Shown: in pieces, positions 5,119-12,671 of the stretch
Numbering within the stretch: the stretch's first letter is position 1
Layout: each line of letters starts with the position of its first letter
IMG/VR virus record: IMGVR_UViG_3300020446_000084
Span: 1-22,933 of that record
Origin: a virus
Strand: one strand, 5' to 3'
Length of the DNA stretch: 22,933 nt
Notes under the pieces: generated by a model
Seen by the model: only the letters and a program-made list of their open reading frames with translations
The model's database searches: none
Told to the model about the DNA's origin: nothing
Program-made: the position numbers and the translations under genes

Positions 5119-5248
5119 TTATAACATCTTGTCTTTGTTCAGCAGTTATTTCGTCTTCTGGATGATATCCATGACCAAAAACTGAAGATAAATTAAATGA
5201 AAACAAAAGAAGTGTTGTAAATACAATAAATTTCAAAGTTTTTTTCAT
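5099..5248 (-). CDS. 49-aa secreted His-rich peptide
   Basis: The frame starts MKKTLKFIVFTTLLLFSF, a textbook signal peptide with cleavage likely before GHGYHPEDE (near residue 24). The mature part is only about 25 residues, acidic, with His at both ends (GHGYH near 25-29 and HTHH at 46-49). Clustered His suggests metal binding at the cell surface or in the periplasm, but that is inference. It overlaps the dioxygenase start by 20 bases, which points to coupled translation. I recall similar tiny secreted proteins in cyanophages. Confidence 0.7.
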   Translation of the reverse strand: MKKTLKFIVFTTLLLFSFNLSSVFGHGYHPEDEITAEQRQDVINEHTHH

Positions 5249-5256
5249 AACTACTT

Positions 5257-5745
5257 TTAACTATACTTGAATAATAAAGGAGGGCTAGGTGGTGTTGGAT
5301 AATCAGAATGAGTTTTATCCTTAACAAGCTCTTCAAAAGTTGCTGTTTTAGTAGTTGGCATATCTCTTAAAGCCTGTCTATAAGTTTTCCACTCTTGTTT
5401 TTTCTCGTCAGATAATTGATTGTCTGGGTTTTGAGTCCAATCACACTCTAGTAATAAAGCATATCTTATTGACCTAAACATAACTTCCCAATCTTCTCTG
5501 AGATTTACCTTGACTTCTGCTGCAAGTTTATCTTTTGCAGCTTGCCAATCTACTAAAACTTGATTATAAGGTGTAATATCTGTTATTTCTGTATTTGGAC
5601 TGCCATCTAAATATTCAACCTCTCCTTTAGTGTCGTACCATTGAATTGCATTAATGTTTGGATCTATATAATCTAAATTATCTACAACGTAGCCCTCATC
5701 ATCCTTTGCTACATACTTGTCCTCAACAACAACACATAATCTCAT
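5257..5745 (-). CDS. Tail assembly chaperone-like protein (Phage_tail_APC type)
   Basis: The product is 162 aa. Residues 1-70 form a divergent N-terminal domain with IQWYDTKGEVEYLDG. Residues 85-130 contain RSIRYALLLECDWTQ, then acidic residues, then KTYRQALRDMP, the classic pattern of the phage tail assembly chaperone family that acts with tail fibres (Phage_tail_APC, from memory). The C-terminus is Pro-rich. It starts one base after the upstream stop, with GGAGAG in the upstream gene as ribosome binding site. It closes the fibre gene cluster, as is usual for fibre assembly proteins. Confidence 0.85.
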   Translation of the reverse strand: MRLCVVVEDKYVAKDDEGYVVDNLDYIDPNINAIQWYDTKGEVEYLDGSPNTEITDITPYNQVLVDWQAAKDKLAAEVKVNLREDWEVMFRSIRYALLLECDWTQNPDNQLSDEKKQEWKTYRQALRDMPTTKTATFEELVKDKTHSDYPTPPSPPLLFKYS

Positions 5746-5746
5746 C

Positions 5747-6052
5747 TCAACTCTCCAATAAATTTTCTATATCTATATTAGATAGTTTAGTTGGTTCTTG
5801 AACTATTGGCATATCCATTCTCTTAACCATTTCATTTCTAAATGATTCAACTGCTGCTCCACTCATTCTTGTACTTTGTGAGTTTTCTATAGCAAGCATA
5901 GGAAGCCAAGCTACTGCACAAGCCCACTCTTCTACTTCTTTTCCTGTTTGTGGGTGATGACCCATAACTTTAGTAAACCATGCACATTTTAAACCTATAC
6001 ATTCTTGCTTCATAAGAGGACAAAAATCACCAGCTTCAACTTTTATCGTCAT
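5747..6052 (-). CDS. Cys-containing small protein of fibre clusters
   Basis: The product is 101 aa. The N-terminus has CPLMKQECIGLKCAWF, three Cys with spacing C-x5-C-x4-C, and a fourth Cys follows in EEWACAVAWLPML. This could bind a metal, though no exact family motif applies. The second half, SGAAVESFRNEMVKRMD, is helical. I recall proteins with the CPL..EC....C.W / EEW.CA.AWLPML plan in many marine phages, without known function. Its start overlaps the fibre stop (TAATG). Confidence 0.75.
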   Translation of the reverse strand: MTIKVEAGDFCPLMKQECIGLKCAWFTKVMGHHPQTGKEVEEWACAVAWLPMLAIENSQSTRMSGAAVESFRNEMVKRMDMPIVQEPTKLSNIDIENLLES

Positions 6053-9000
6053 TAGTCTTTTTGTGCAATGATAACGTCTAAATATCTAACTGCCAAGTTT
6101 ATAGACGTACCAGAGAATGAGTGATTATGAGCAGATCCACTAAATGAATGACTATGAGCATTAATTGAGTGAGAGTGAGCATTAATTGAGTGACTGTGAG
6201 CAGAACCACTAAATCCATGATTGTGAGCTTGTGTACTACCTTCATTAGAAGTCCAAGACTTATCTGTTTGTGCATAAGGGTTGCTTGGATCGTATCTTGC
6301 ACCTGGATAATTTACACCACCTGCATTATTTTGTGCTTGACCATAGAAGCCATTAACTTGGTCAAAGATGTTTCTGTCTCCTCCAATATGTCTGTGAGAA
6401 GGCATACGACCTGTAGAAAGTGTATGGTTACTAACTGAACCGCCAGCAGTTGCGTTATTCGTATTATTTCCTCCGTTATTTGTATTGTTTCCCCCGTTTG
6501 CGATTGAACCGCCTTGAGTTGTATTCGCAATCGAACCAGAAACACCCCTACTTGCAAAAGCAGATGTGAAATCTACTGAACCACCAGAACTAGCAGAACC
6601 AGAAACTACTCGTAATGCTCTTTGGTTTGTGTCACTTGTATCTTTAGTCCAACCAGTAGGTGCAGAGGTTTGCTGAAATATCATGCGAGTTCCTGATGGA
6701 AACCCACCAGCAGTAGCTCCATCTTCTACATTTAAAAATGCTCTTACAGCAGCGGCACTAGCAGATCTATGATAATCGTTATTATTTTGCTTACACATAA
6801 TGGCAGTTACACCAGAACCTACCGAGTTGTCAGTTGTATTTATGTAGTTAGCAAATATATAACCAGAAGAATGTCTCCTAACAATAGTGTTATTACTTGC
6901 ACTTACACTTACATCTGACGCACCAGCAATAGTACCGCCAACAAAGTTGCCACTTCCATTAATACCTTTAGATGCTCCATCAACAAAGAAACCACCATCT
7001 GCCCTTATATACCTAGGTGTATAAATATTTTTATTTGTTTCTTGATTGATTCTTAGCCATGTTGTATCTTCACAACCTATTTCTCCGACTCTTGAAGTGC
7101 CGTTAAAAAACTGTATATGATCTGAAACATTATTATCACCTTTATATATTCTAATTTCGTGTTCCCCATTACTACCATTTCCTATATCTAATCTCCCATT
7201 AATAGTTAATTGACCTGTCATTGTGTCATCTTGGTCTGATCTCAAGAATTGACTTGAATCTATGCCGTCTAAGGAAGCAGCGTTACCACCATCACTAACC
7301 CCAGCTAATGAAGCAGATGTAATATACCCTGCTCCGTTTGTTAATTGATTATTATTAGTGACATTAGTAGCACCAGCAGCAATACCATCAAGTTTTGAAC
7401 CATCACTAGCAACGTCACGACCATCAACTGTGCCTGATACTGTGATATTCCCACCTATATGTAGATCGTTGACAACTCTTACATCGTTATCTCCGTTACC
7501 TACAGAAAATATTTCTGTAGCTCCTGACCTTTCGGGAGAATCATTATAAAATCTTGTACCACCATAACCACTTAAACCACCAATTTTTATTCCAGTATGA
7601 TAACTAATTATTAAATCTGGAAATGGACTTGACCATGCTCCACTTTGCTGATAAATTGCGTAATTTTCTGCACTATTACCAGAATTACCTCCAACTGTAC
7701 CAGCAAAGCCAAGTTTTTGTACATTTAACTTACCTGATGTTGTGTCATCTTGATCTGACCTTAAAAAACTTGTCGCTTGTAAACCATCTAAAGTGTCTGA
7801 ATCTAGTCCGCTGCCCGATCCATCGTTTCCTGCATGAAATACCTTTTGTCCTCGCCAAGTTAAAGCATTATTACCAGAACCAATTATTAATTCATTTGTA
7901 CTGTCATTACCTCCGTTTCTAATTCTTACATTAGAACCACTTGAAGCTGAAATAAATGTATTATCATCTTTAGAGATAATCATATACTCAGAGTCAAGAG
8001 TTTGATCTGCGTGTTTTAACCCAAAATAATTGGTAAATGCTAAGCCTAATATTCCATCACTATTAGAATTTATATCGACTCTTAAATTACTTGTCATGGT
8101 GTCACCACCAACAGCAACAAAACCAGATGCTTGAACTCCATCTAAAGTGTCAGCGTCTAGCCCTGACCCCGATCCATCTACAGTTTTAATTAGTGTTAGT
8201 ATTTCGCTTGCTGACTGATCTGCGGTAGCTGACGCTTCTATGCCATTTAATTTTGAATGGTCTGCGTCTGTAAATACGTTACTGTCAGATGCAGCCTCTA
8301 CAGCAGCCCTGACCTGTGCGTTTGATAACTGAGTATTGGTATCAGTAGGAGTAGCCCAAGATAAATTTCCATTGCTATCTGTTTTTAAAAATTTTCCGTT
8401 TTGAATATCTTCTGGGAAAACAAGAGTATAACTAGCAGAAGCACTATGAGGTGGACTTTTTAATTTAATACCATGGGAGTTCTCTGCACAATTAAGTTGA
8501 ATATAACCTTCAGTTGTACCTGATATACCCTTTGCTATAAACGCTGCTTCAGACGAATCAGAAACTCCTGTTATATGAGCAGTTGAAATAATATCCCCTG
8601 TTACATCAAGACCAGCTTCACAATCTACATTGGTTTTTAAATCAATATGACCATCACTATTTATTACAAATCTATTTGCTGTACTTGATTGATTTCTTAT
8701 TACAAATGCACCACTTTCTGCAAATATTCTGTAATCAGGATTTCCGTCAGATTCAGCTAAATCTATAATTGGAGTTGTAGAGTTAATAGTTAACTTTGAT
8801 CCAGTTATATTTTGCGAACCAAAATCAGGAGAAATCTTTGTGCCAGCTATCGCTGCATTTGAGGCTATATTTGCGTTATCAATTACACCACTATCAATAC
8901 TTAGTGTGTCTCCACTATTCGAGACCACAATATCTCCTTTATCGCCATCAGATAATCCACCACCACCCGATACTTTTGCTACGTTTCCGTTATCTTTTAG

Positions 9001-9108
9001 AAAAAATAACTCACCTGTATCGGTTCTAACGGCTGGTTCGCCTAAAACAAGATCACTTGCTGTAGGATCACTACCGCTTGCTCTTTTTAATCGAATTTGA
9101 TTAGCCAT
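6052..9108 (-). CDS. Large tail fibre / adhesin
   Basis: The product is 1018 aa, Gly/Ser/Asn/Asp-rich. It starts MANQIRLKRASGSDPTASDL, the attachment-type N-terminus shared with the 435-aa neighbour (MANTIRVKR). The shaft has repeats of the TLDGVQASGF / FLRSDQDDT type near residues 317, 440 and 615, typical of trimeric fibres. From about residue 803, PSGTRMIFQQTSAPTGW opens the C-terminal tip module found in many phage fibres. Next come Asn/Gly-rich insertions and an Asx/His/Ser repeat region, then ISINLAVRYL-like final strands. The His-rich repeats may bind metal along the trimer. AGGAGG lies 9 bases upstream (9118-9123). The protein most likely binds the host receptor. Confidence 0.9.
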   Translation of the reverse strand: MANQIRLKRASGSDPTASDLVLGEPAVRTDTGELFFLKDNGNVAKVSGGGGLSDGDKGDIVVSNSGDTLSIDSGVIDNANIASNAAIAGTKISPDFGSQNITGSKLTINSTTPIIDLAESDGNPDYRIFAESGAFVIRNQSSTANRFVINSDGHIDLKTNVDCEAGLDVTGDIISTAHITGVSDSSEAAFIAKGISGTTEGYIQLNCAENSHGIKLKSPPHSASASYTLVFPEDIQNGKFLKTDSNGNLSWATPTDTNTQLSNAQVRAAVEAASDSNVFTDADHSKLNGIEASATADQSASEILTLIKTVDGSGSGLDADTLDGVQASGFVAVGGDTMTSNLRVDINSNSDGILGLAFTNYFGLKHADQTLDSEYMIISKDDNTFISASSGSNVRIRNGGNDSTNELIIGSGNNALTWRGQKVFHAGNDGSGSGLDSDTLDGLQATSFLRSDQDDTTSGKLNVQKLGFAGTVGGNSGNSAENYAIYQQSGAWSSPFPDLIISYHTGIKIGGLSGYGGTRFYNDSPERSGATEIFSVGNGDNDVRVVNDLHIGGNITVSGTVDGRDVASDGSKLDGIAAGATNVTNNNQLTNGAGYITSASLAGVSDGGNAASLDGIDSSQFLRSDQDDTMTGQLTINGRLDIGNGSNGEHEIRIYKGDNNVSDHIQFFNGTSRVGEIGCEDTTWLRINQETNKNIYTPRYIRADGGFFVDGASKGINGSGNFVGGTIAGASDVSVSASNNTIVRRHSSGYIFANYINTTDNSVGSGVTAIMCKQNNNDYHRSASAAAVRAFLNVEDGATAGGFPSGTRMIFQQTSAPTGWTKDTSDTNQRALRVVSGSASSGGSVDFTSAFASRGVSGSIANTTQGGSIANGGNNTNNGGNNTNNATAGGSVSNHTLSTGRMPSHRHIGGDRNIFDQVNGFYGQAQNNAGGVNYPGARYDPSNPYAQTDKSWTSNEGSTQAHNHGFSGSAHSHSINAHSHSINAHSHSFSGSAHNHSFSGTSINLAVRYLDVIIAQKD
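6155..6196 (-). repeat. 21-bp tandem repeat in the fibre tip
   Basis: Two copies of a 21-base unit (6155-6175 and 6176-6196) differ only at the end. They encode consecutive INAHSHS heptads of the fibre's His-rich region. More diverged copies flank them on both sides. Such in-frame repeats can change number by slippage and so alter tip length. Confidence 0.8.
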
Positions 9109-9117
9109 GAGCTATTA

Positions 9118-9123
9118 CCTCCT
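9118..9123 (-). promoter_or_regulatory. Strong ribosome binding site of the large fibre
   Basis: AGGAGG on the - strand is 9 bases upstream of ATG 9108, the strongest such site in the fibre cluster. It fits high expression of a structural protein. Confidence 0.7.
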
Positions 9124-9127
9124 AGCT

Positions 9128-10435
9128 CTAGTAAGTTCCACCATCGATATCAAAACCTGACACACTTCCATTTTCAAGAAAAGTAACGAGATCAGATAAT
9201 GCAACTTGAACCATAGTTCCTGCATCATTTATGACCATTCGGTCAGCAGTAGCAAGAGTTGTTGAAGTGGCAGAGGTATTTCCATCTATAATATTTAGTT
9301 CAGTTGTTGTTACAACCGCACCATCTAAAATTTGAACTTCTGCTTCTGTTAAATCAGCTAAAGCGTTAGCTGTTGTCTGACCCATCGTGGCAAGCTCTGT
9401 AAGTTTATCGCTATGTGGTTCAACGTCTGTGCCAATAACTAAACCTAGATTTGACCTAGCGTTGCTTGCAGAAGTCGCACCTGTTCCACCATCTCCTATT
9501 GCAAGTGTTCCTGTTATAGAACTAGCACCAAGATCAACAGCTATTTCAGTAGATTCAATGACAAGTCCACCATTTGCTTTTAGATCGACAGAAAGAGTAT
9601 TTCCAGACTTATCTAAGCCATCTCCTGCTGTTATCTGACCAGCACCAGAGAATTGTGCAAAGGTAAGATTATTTGTACCAACAACTGCTGATCCTTTATT
9701 GCTAGTGCAGACGAACCCATTATCAGCATTAACAGAACCTTGTTCTACGAAGGTGAACATTCCTGCTGCATCCGCACCAGCAGCTAAATCAACTGCTCTC
9801 GAAGGACTAGACCCAACTACATAAATACCATTTTGCGAAGCAGTACTTTGGTCTTTAACTAATACTCTATCTCCATCTGAAAGAGTAACACCATCAAGTG
9901 TATCTCCATTATTAAGTGCAGTAGATATTGTTATGTTTCCTGTAGTAGCTGCTACACAAGAATCTTTTACGTCTAAACCTTGAGAAGTAGCCTCGACAAA
10001 ACCTTTTGTTGCTGCATCTTGTGTATTAACAGGATCAGATAAATTAGTTATTGTTTGGCTATTTAATGAAACTGAACCAGTTGGTGCAGCCATTTGGTCT
10101 AATCTATTTGTTCTTACCCCTGTATCAAAATCACTTATTTTTGTATGAGCTATTGAAGGTATATCGTCACTTACTAATGCTCTGAATGTAGGTGAGGCAG
10201 CACTTCCAGAGGTCGGACCACTCAGAATAGTATTAGCAGTTCTTGTTGTATCTTTATCAAAAAATGCACCTTTACCAAATATCTTATTTATAGTCGTTGC
10301 CGACCCTCCAGCACCTCCTGTTCCAATACCGATGTAACCTATTTCGTTACCTTCTGCAAAAGCTATTTCAGCATTTGATAATGTCGTAGGAGCAGATGAT
10401 CCAGTAGATCTTTTAACTCTGATTGTGTTAGCCAC
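9128..10435 (-). CDS. Tail fibre-type structural protein
   Basis: The product is 435 aa. It starts MANTIRVKRSTGSSAPTTL from a GTG overlapping the upstream stop (TAGTG). The segment DPVNTQDAATKGFVEATSQG (about 130-150) and the following DGVTLSDGDRVLVKDQ with NGIYVV are hallmarks of fibre or tail-associated proteins in marine phages. The C-terminal third has TELNIIDGNTSATSTT and ends FDIDGGTY. The protein probably forms part of the fibre or its base. GGAGG at 10445-10449 serves as ribosome binding site and lies in the upstream gene. It shares its N-terminal motif with the 1018-aa fibre, so they may bind the same partner. Confidence 0.85.
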   Translation of the reverse strand: MANTIRVKRSTGSSAPTTLSNAEIAFAEGNEIGYIGIGTGGAGGSATTINKIFGKGAFFDKDTTRTANTILSGPTSGSAASPTFRALVSDDIPSIAHTKISDFDTGVRTNRLDQMAAPTGSVSLNSQTITNLSDPVNTQDAATKGFVEATSQGLDVKDSCVAATTGNITISTALNNGDTLDGVTLSDGDRVLVKDQSTASQNGIYVVGSSPSRAVDLAAGADAAGMFTFVEQGSVNADNGFVCTSNKGSAVVGTNNLTFAQFSGAGQITAGDGLDKSGNTLSVDLKANGGLVIESTEIAVDLGASSITGTLAIGDGGTGATSASNARSNLGLVIGTDVEPHSDKLTELATMGQTTANALADLTEAEVQILDGAVVTTTELNIIDGNTSATSTTLATADRMVINDAGTMVQVALSDLVTFLENGSVSGFDIDGGTY

Positions 10436-10674
10436 TAGAACGAACCTCCGTCTACTAAGTTTTCTACAGTACGAGTAGCATCTGCTTTAAATGTACCACT
10501 AGATTGGTGAAAATACACTAGTGAATTATCAACTTTACCAGTATCATTAAGAGTCGCTCCACTTGTAGTAAAGGCTGGTCCTGCTGGTCCTTGAGTTGCA
10601 ACAGTTACAATAGTTGAATCTCCTTCATTTACTGTAACAGTATTTTTAGTAGTGGTAATGTTTACCGAAGTCAT
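10435..10674 (-). CDS. Short fibre-associated protein with collagen-like motif
   Basis: The product is 79 aa. An N-terminal Thr/Val-rich beta segment (VTVNEGDSTIVTVATQ) leads into GPAGPA, a short collagen-like Gly-X-Y stretch, then a helical-beta part ending VENLVDGGSF. Small proteins of this kind are found in front of fibre genes of marine phages, from memory. The final DGG codons carry the GGAGG ribosome binding site of the next gene. It overlaps its upstream neighbour as ATGA. Confidence 0.75.
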   Translation of the reverse strand: MTSVNITTTKNTVTVNEGDSTIVTVATQGPAGPAFTTSGATLNDTGKVDNSLVYFHQSSGTFKADATRTVENLVDGGSF

Positions 10675-11012
10675 GCTGTGTAGCCCTCACTCATAAAAAT
10701 GCTTCCTTCTAAATAATACTCTTTTAATCCATTAGGATCAGTAAGCAATACATCATATTTTAATAAATTCGGTGTAAATGTAGCTGTCTGAGTGTCTGTT
10801 AAAGCAATATCAACTGTGCCTAATCCTCTATTAGTATAAGTAACTGCAAAATCAGCATATTTTGTTGTTCTAGTTTCTTCCCAAACTTGGGCTTCTACTG
10901 TATATCCATTTAAAGAAATAGCAGCATTATTAGAATCTTTAAAAACAAGTTGAACACTATGATCTGATCTTCGCTGGATCGTCATATTATATGTTCCAGG
11001 AGCTATTGCCAT
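10671..11012 (-). CDS. Tail/baseplate-associated beta-sandwich protein
   Basis: The product is 113 aa. The pattern MTIQRRSDHSVQLVFKDSN, then INLNGYTVEAQVWEE-like strands, DVLLTDPNGLKEYYLEGSI at the end, is that of a small beta-rich phage domain similar to the N-terminus of BppU-type baseplate proteins. I recall close relatives in marine phage fibre clusters. It starts two bases after the upstream stop codon region and overlaps the next gene by ATGA. It is probably a connector between tail tip and fibres; this is inference. Confidence 0.75.
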   Translation of the reverse strand: MAIAPGTYNMTIQRRSDHSVQLVFKDSNNAAISLNGYTVEAQVWEETRTTKYADFAVTYTNRGLGTVDIALTDTQTATFTPNLLKYDVLLTDPNGLKEYYLEGSIFMSEGYTA

Positions 11013-11013
11013 T

Positions 11014-11280
11014 TTATGTATATGGAGTTGAACCTAGAATACTGCTATCCCATTGTTTTCTCAAGTCATCTGTTGTAGTTGCATTTTCTATAGCATTAAC
11101 ATTTGGGGCATCTCTTAATGCTTGTTTTTTTGCAACAATTTCTGTTGTACTTGCAGATGTCTCAATCGCACGTTGAAAATCAATATCTAAAGATTGTAAT
11201 TTAATTTCTCTTGCTGATCTAATTTTGTTTTTATGTAGCTCTTTTGCTACAGACATATCGATAGAAAGTTTAGAGTTCAT
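11014..11280 (-). CDS. Small helical fibre-cluster protein
   Basis: The product is 88 aa starting MNSKLSIDMSVAKELHKNKI. I prefer this ATG to the TTG 12 bases upstream because it forms an ATGA overlap with the previous stop. The protein is helical, with IRSAREIKLQSLDIDFQRA and KKQALRDAPNVNAIENA, ending in an LRKQWD motif. The KQxLRD.P...I...A....L...W pattern recalls small tail assembly chaperone-like proteins of marine phages. It may help fibre folding, but this is not shown. Confidence 0.75.
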   Translation of the reverse strand: MNSKLSIDMSVAKELHKNKIRSAREIKLQSLDIDFQRAIETSASTTEIVAKKQALRDAPNVNAIENATTTDDLRKQWDSSILGSTPYT

Positions 11281-11516
11281 AACGATGCCCAATAAGCCTC
11301 CGCACCCATCCCTGTTCCATCAGGAGAAGAAAAATCTGCTCTCCATGCAGATCTAAAATCTCCATCTGGTAATTCTGTAGCATCTACAATAATATAAGGT
11401 TTACCTGCTGGTACATCTTTTTTACATACATCTTCAAAAGGAAGTTCTCCTGACGGAATTAACATATCAACTCCACCTGAGTCGTTTGGATAAAGAATAC
11501 GTCTGGTTTCTGCCAT
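11277..11516 (-). CDS. Conserved small fibre-cluster protein
   Basis: The product is 79 aa, starting MAETRRILYPNDSGGVDMLIPSG. It includes KDVPAGKPYIIVDATELPDGDFRSAWRADF, a pattern I recall in marine phages beside tail fibre genes, with no assigned function. It is acidic and probably alpha/beta. A gap of 15 bases separates it from the upstream 371-aa fibre, and the next gene overlaps it by four bases. Confidence 0.75.
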   Translation of the reverse strand: MAETRRILYPNDSGGVDMLIPSGELPFEDVCKKDVPAGKPYIIVDATELPDGDFRSAWRADFSSPDGTGMGAEAYWASL

Positions 11517-11531
11517 AGTTTTATTTATATT

Positions 11532-12647
11532 CTAAGCGAATACCGCAATATTAACACTATTTTTATCTAGCACATGAGTCGAGTTACCTGGACTTGTTAT
11601 GCGAACCTTAACGCTTGAAGTACCTGCACCAGATGTATCTTCTAAATAAATCACACAATGATTATTAAAAGTAAATCTATCTATATCAATCAAAGCAGAA
11701 GTTGTCGCATTTGAAGGTACTGCTGTTGTAAAGTTTGCAGAAAACAAACCCTCAGAATGATCTGTTATTGAACTTACATTAAATTGTCCTTGAATTGATG
11801 CAAAATTATCGGAAGCACTACCACCTCTAAAGCTATCAAATTCCACACAAGCTCTAACTAATCTACCAGCAGCAGTTTCAGTACCGCTAGAGTTTTGAAA
11901 GGTAGGGCCAGAACTACTATTACTTCTATATTGAGTCGCTTTCGTTGTTGTGGTATTAGAGTTCGTTGTATTTACTGTTGATAATCCAGAAATTGTAGTA
12001 GCAGAACCACCTAAAGATATGGCTGTGCTTCCAACTGTAATTGAACCAGTAGACGATGCAAAACTTAAAACACCACTACCATTAGTCTTTAAAAATTGAC
12101 CATTACTTCCGTCTGATGTTGGTAAGGTAAGTGTGAAATTTGTTCCTATTGTTGAACCTGCTTTTAAACCTACATAATGAGAACTGTTATTATCTCCAAA
12201 TCTAATTTCATTTTGCGTTCTAAGTGTTATTCCATTAGCATCAAATACCATTTGCTCAGTTCCAGCAGAACTAAATCCCATAATATTATTTGTTTTTCTA
12301 AATAATCCTAAATTTGTATTAGTATCAAAAGATATAGCAGGAGCAGCAGCACTATTGGAATCGTCAGCAAGAAACTGACCTGTCATCGTTCCACCTGACT
12401 TGGATAATAAACCTAAATTTGGTTGGTCTATATTTCCAATCGTTGTAAACGCACCATTGGTAGAATTTCTAATCTTTAATTCATTTGAACTAGTGTTACG
12501 GAAAAACATTCCAGCTACGCATTTACTTGTAGCTAAATCTGAAGATTCTGAATTGTTAGATTGAATTGCAGCAAAAACCGCATTTAAATCAATTCGGACA
12601 TTTGCTCCTGAGTTATCTTCGATATTGTAATTTGCAACGCTAGTCAT
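11532..12647 (-). CDS. Tail fibre-type adhesin
   Basis: The product is 371 aa. The N-terminal 45 residues (MTSVANYNIEDNSGANVRID...FAAIQSNN) are of the kind that links fibres to the J-like tip. Next come AGMFFRNTSSNELKIRNSTNG, a NLGLLSKSGGTMTGQFL motif (about 78-93) and a Ser/Thr/Asn/Gly-rich shaft with LPTSDGSNGQFLKTNGSG (about 175-193), all usual in fibres. The last 120 residues change to a mixed beta domain rich in Phe and Ser, probably the receptor-binding tip. It follows the J-like gene by 24 bases. Confidence 0.85.
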   Translation of the reverse strand: MTSVANYNIEDNSGANVRIDLNAVFAAIQSNNSESSDLATSKCVAGMFFRNTSSNELKIRNSTNGAFTTIGNIDQPNLGLLSKSGGTMTGQFLADDSNSAAAPAISFDTNTNLGLFRKTNNIMGFSSAGTEQMVFDANGITLRTQNEIRFGDNNSSHYVGLKAGSTIGTNFTLTLPTSDGSNGQFLKTNGSGVLSFASSTGSITVGSTAISLGGSATTISGLSTVNTTNSNTTTTKATQYRSNSSSGPTFQNSSGTETAAGRLVRACVEFDSFRGGSASDNFASIQGQFNVSSITDHSEGLFSANFTTAVPSNATTSALIDIDRFTFNNHCVIYLEDTSGAGTSSVKVRITSPGNSTHVLDKNSVNIAVFA

Positions 12648-12671
12648 AACTAATTACTTGTTTTTCTTATA

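Noticed and set aside
6190-6438. Frames antisense to the large fibre (also 7358-7549, 7623-7922, 8796-9100, 9387-9638)
   Set aside because: They are shadows of the fibre genes: no ribosome binding sites, odd composition, and full overlap with well-supported coding sequence.
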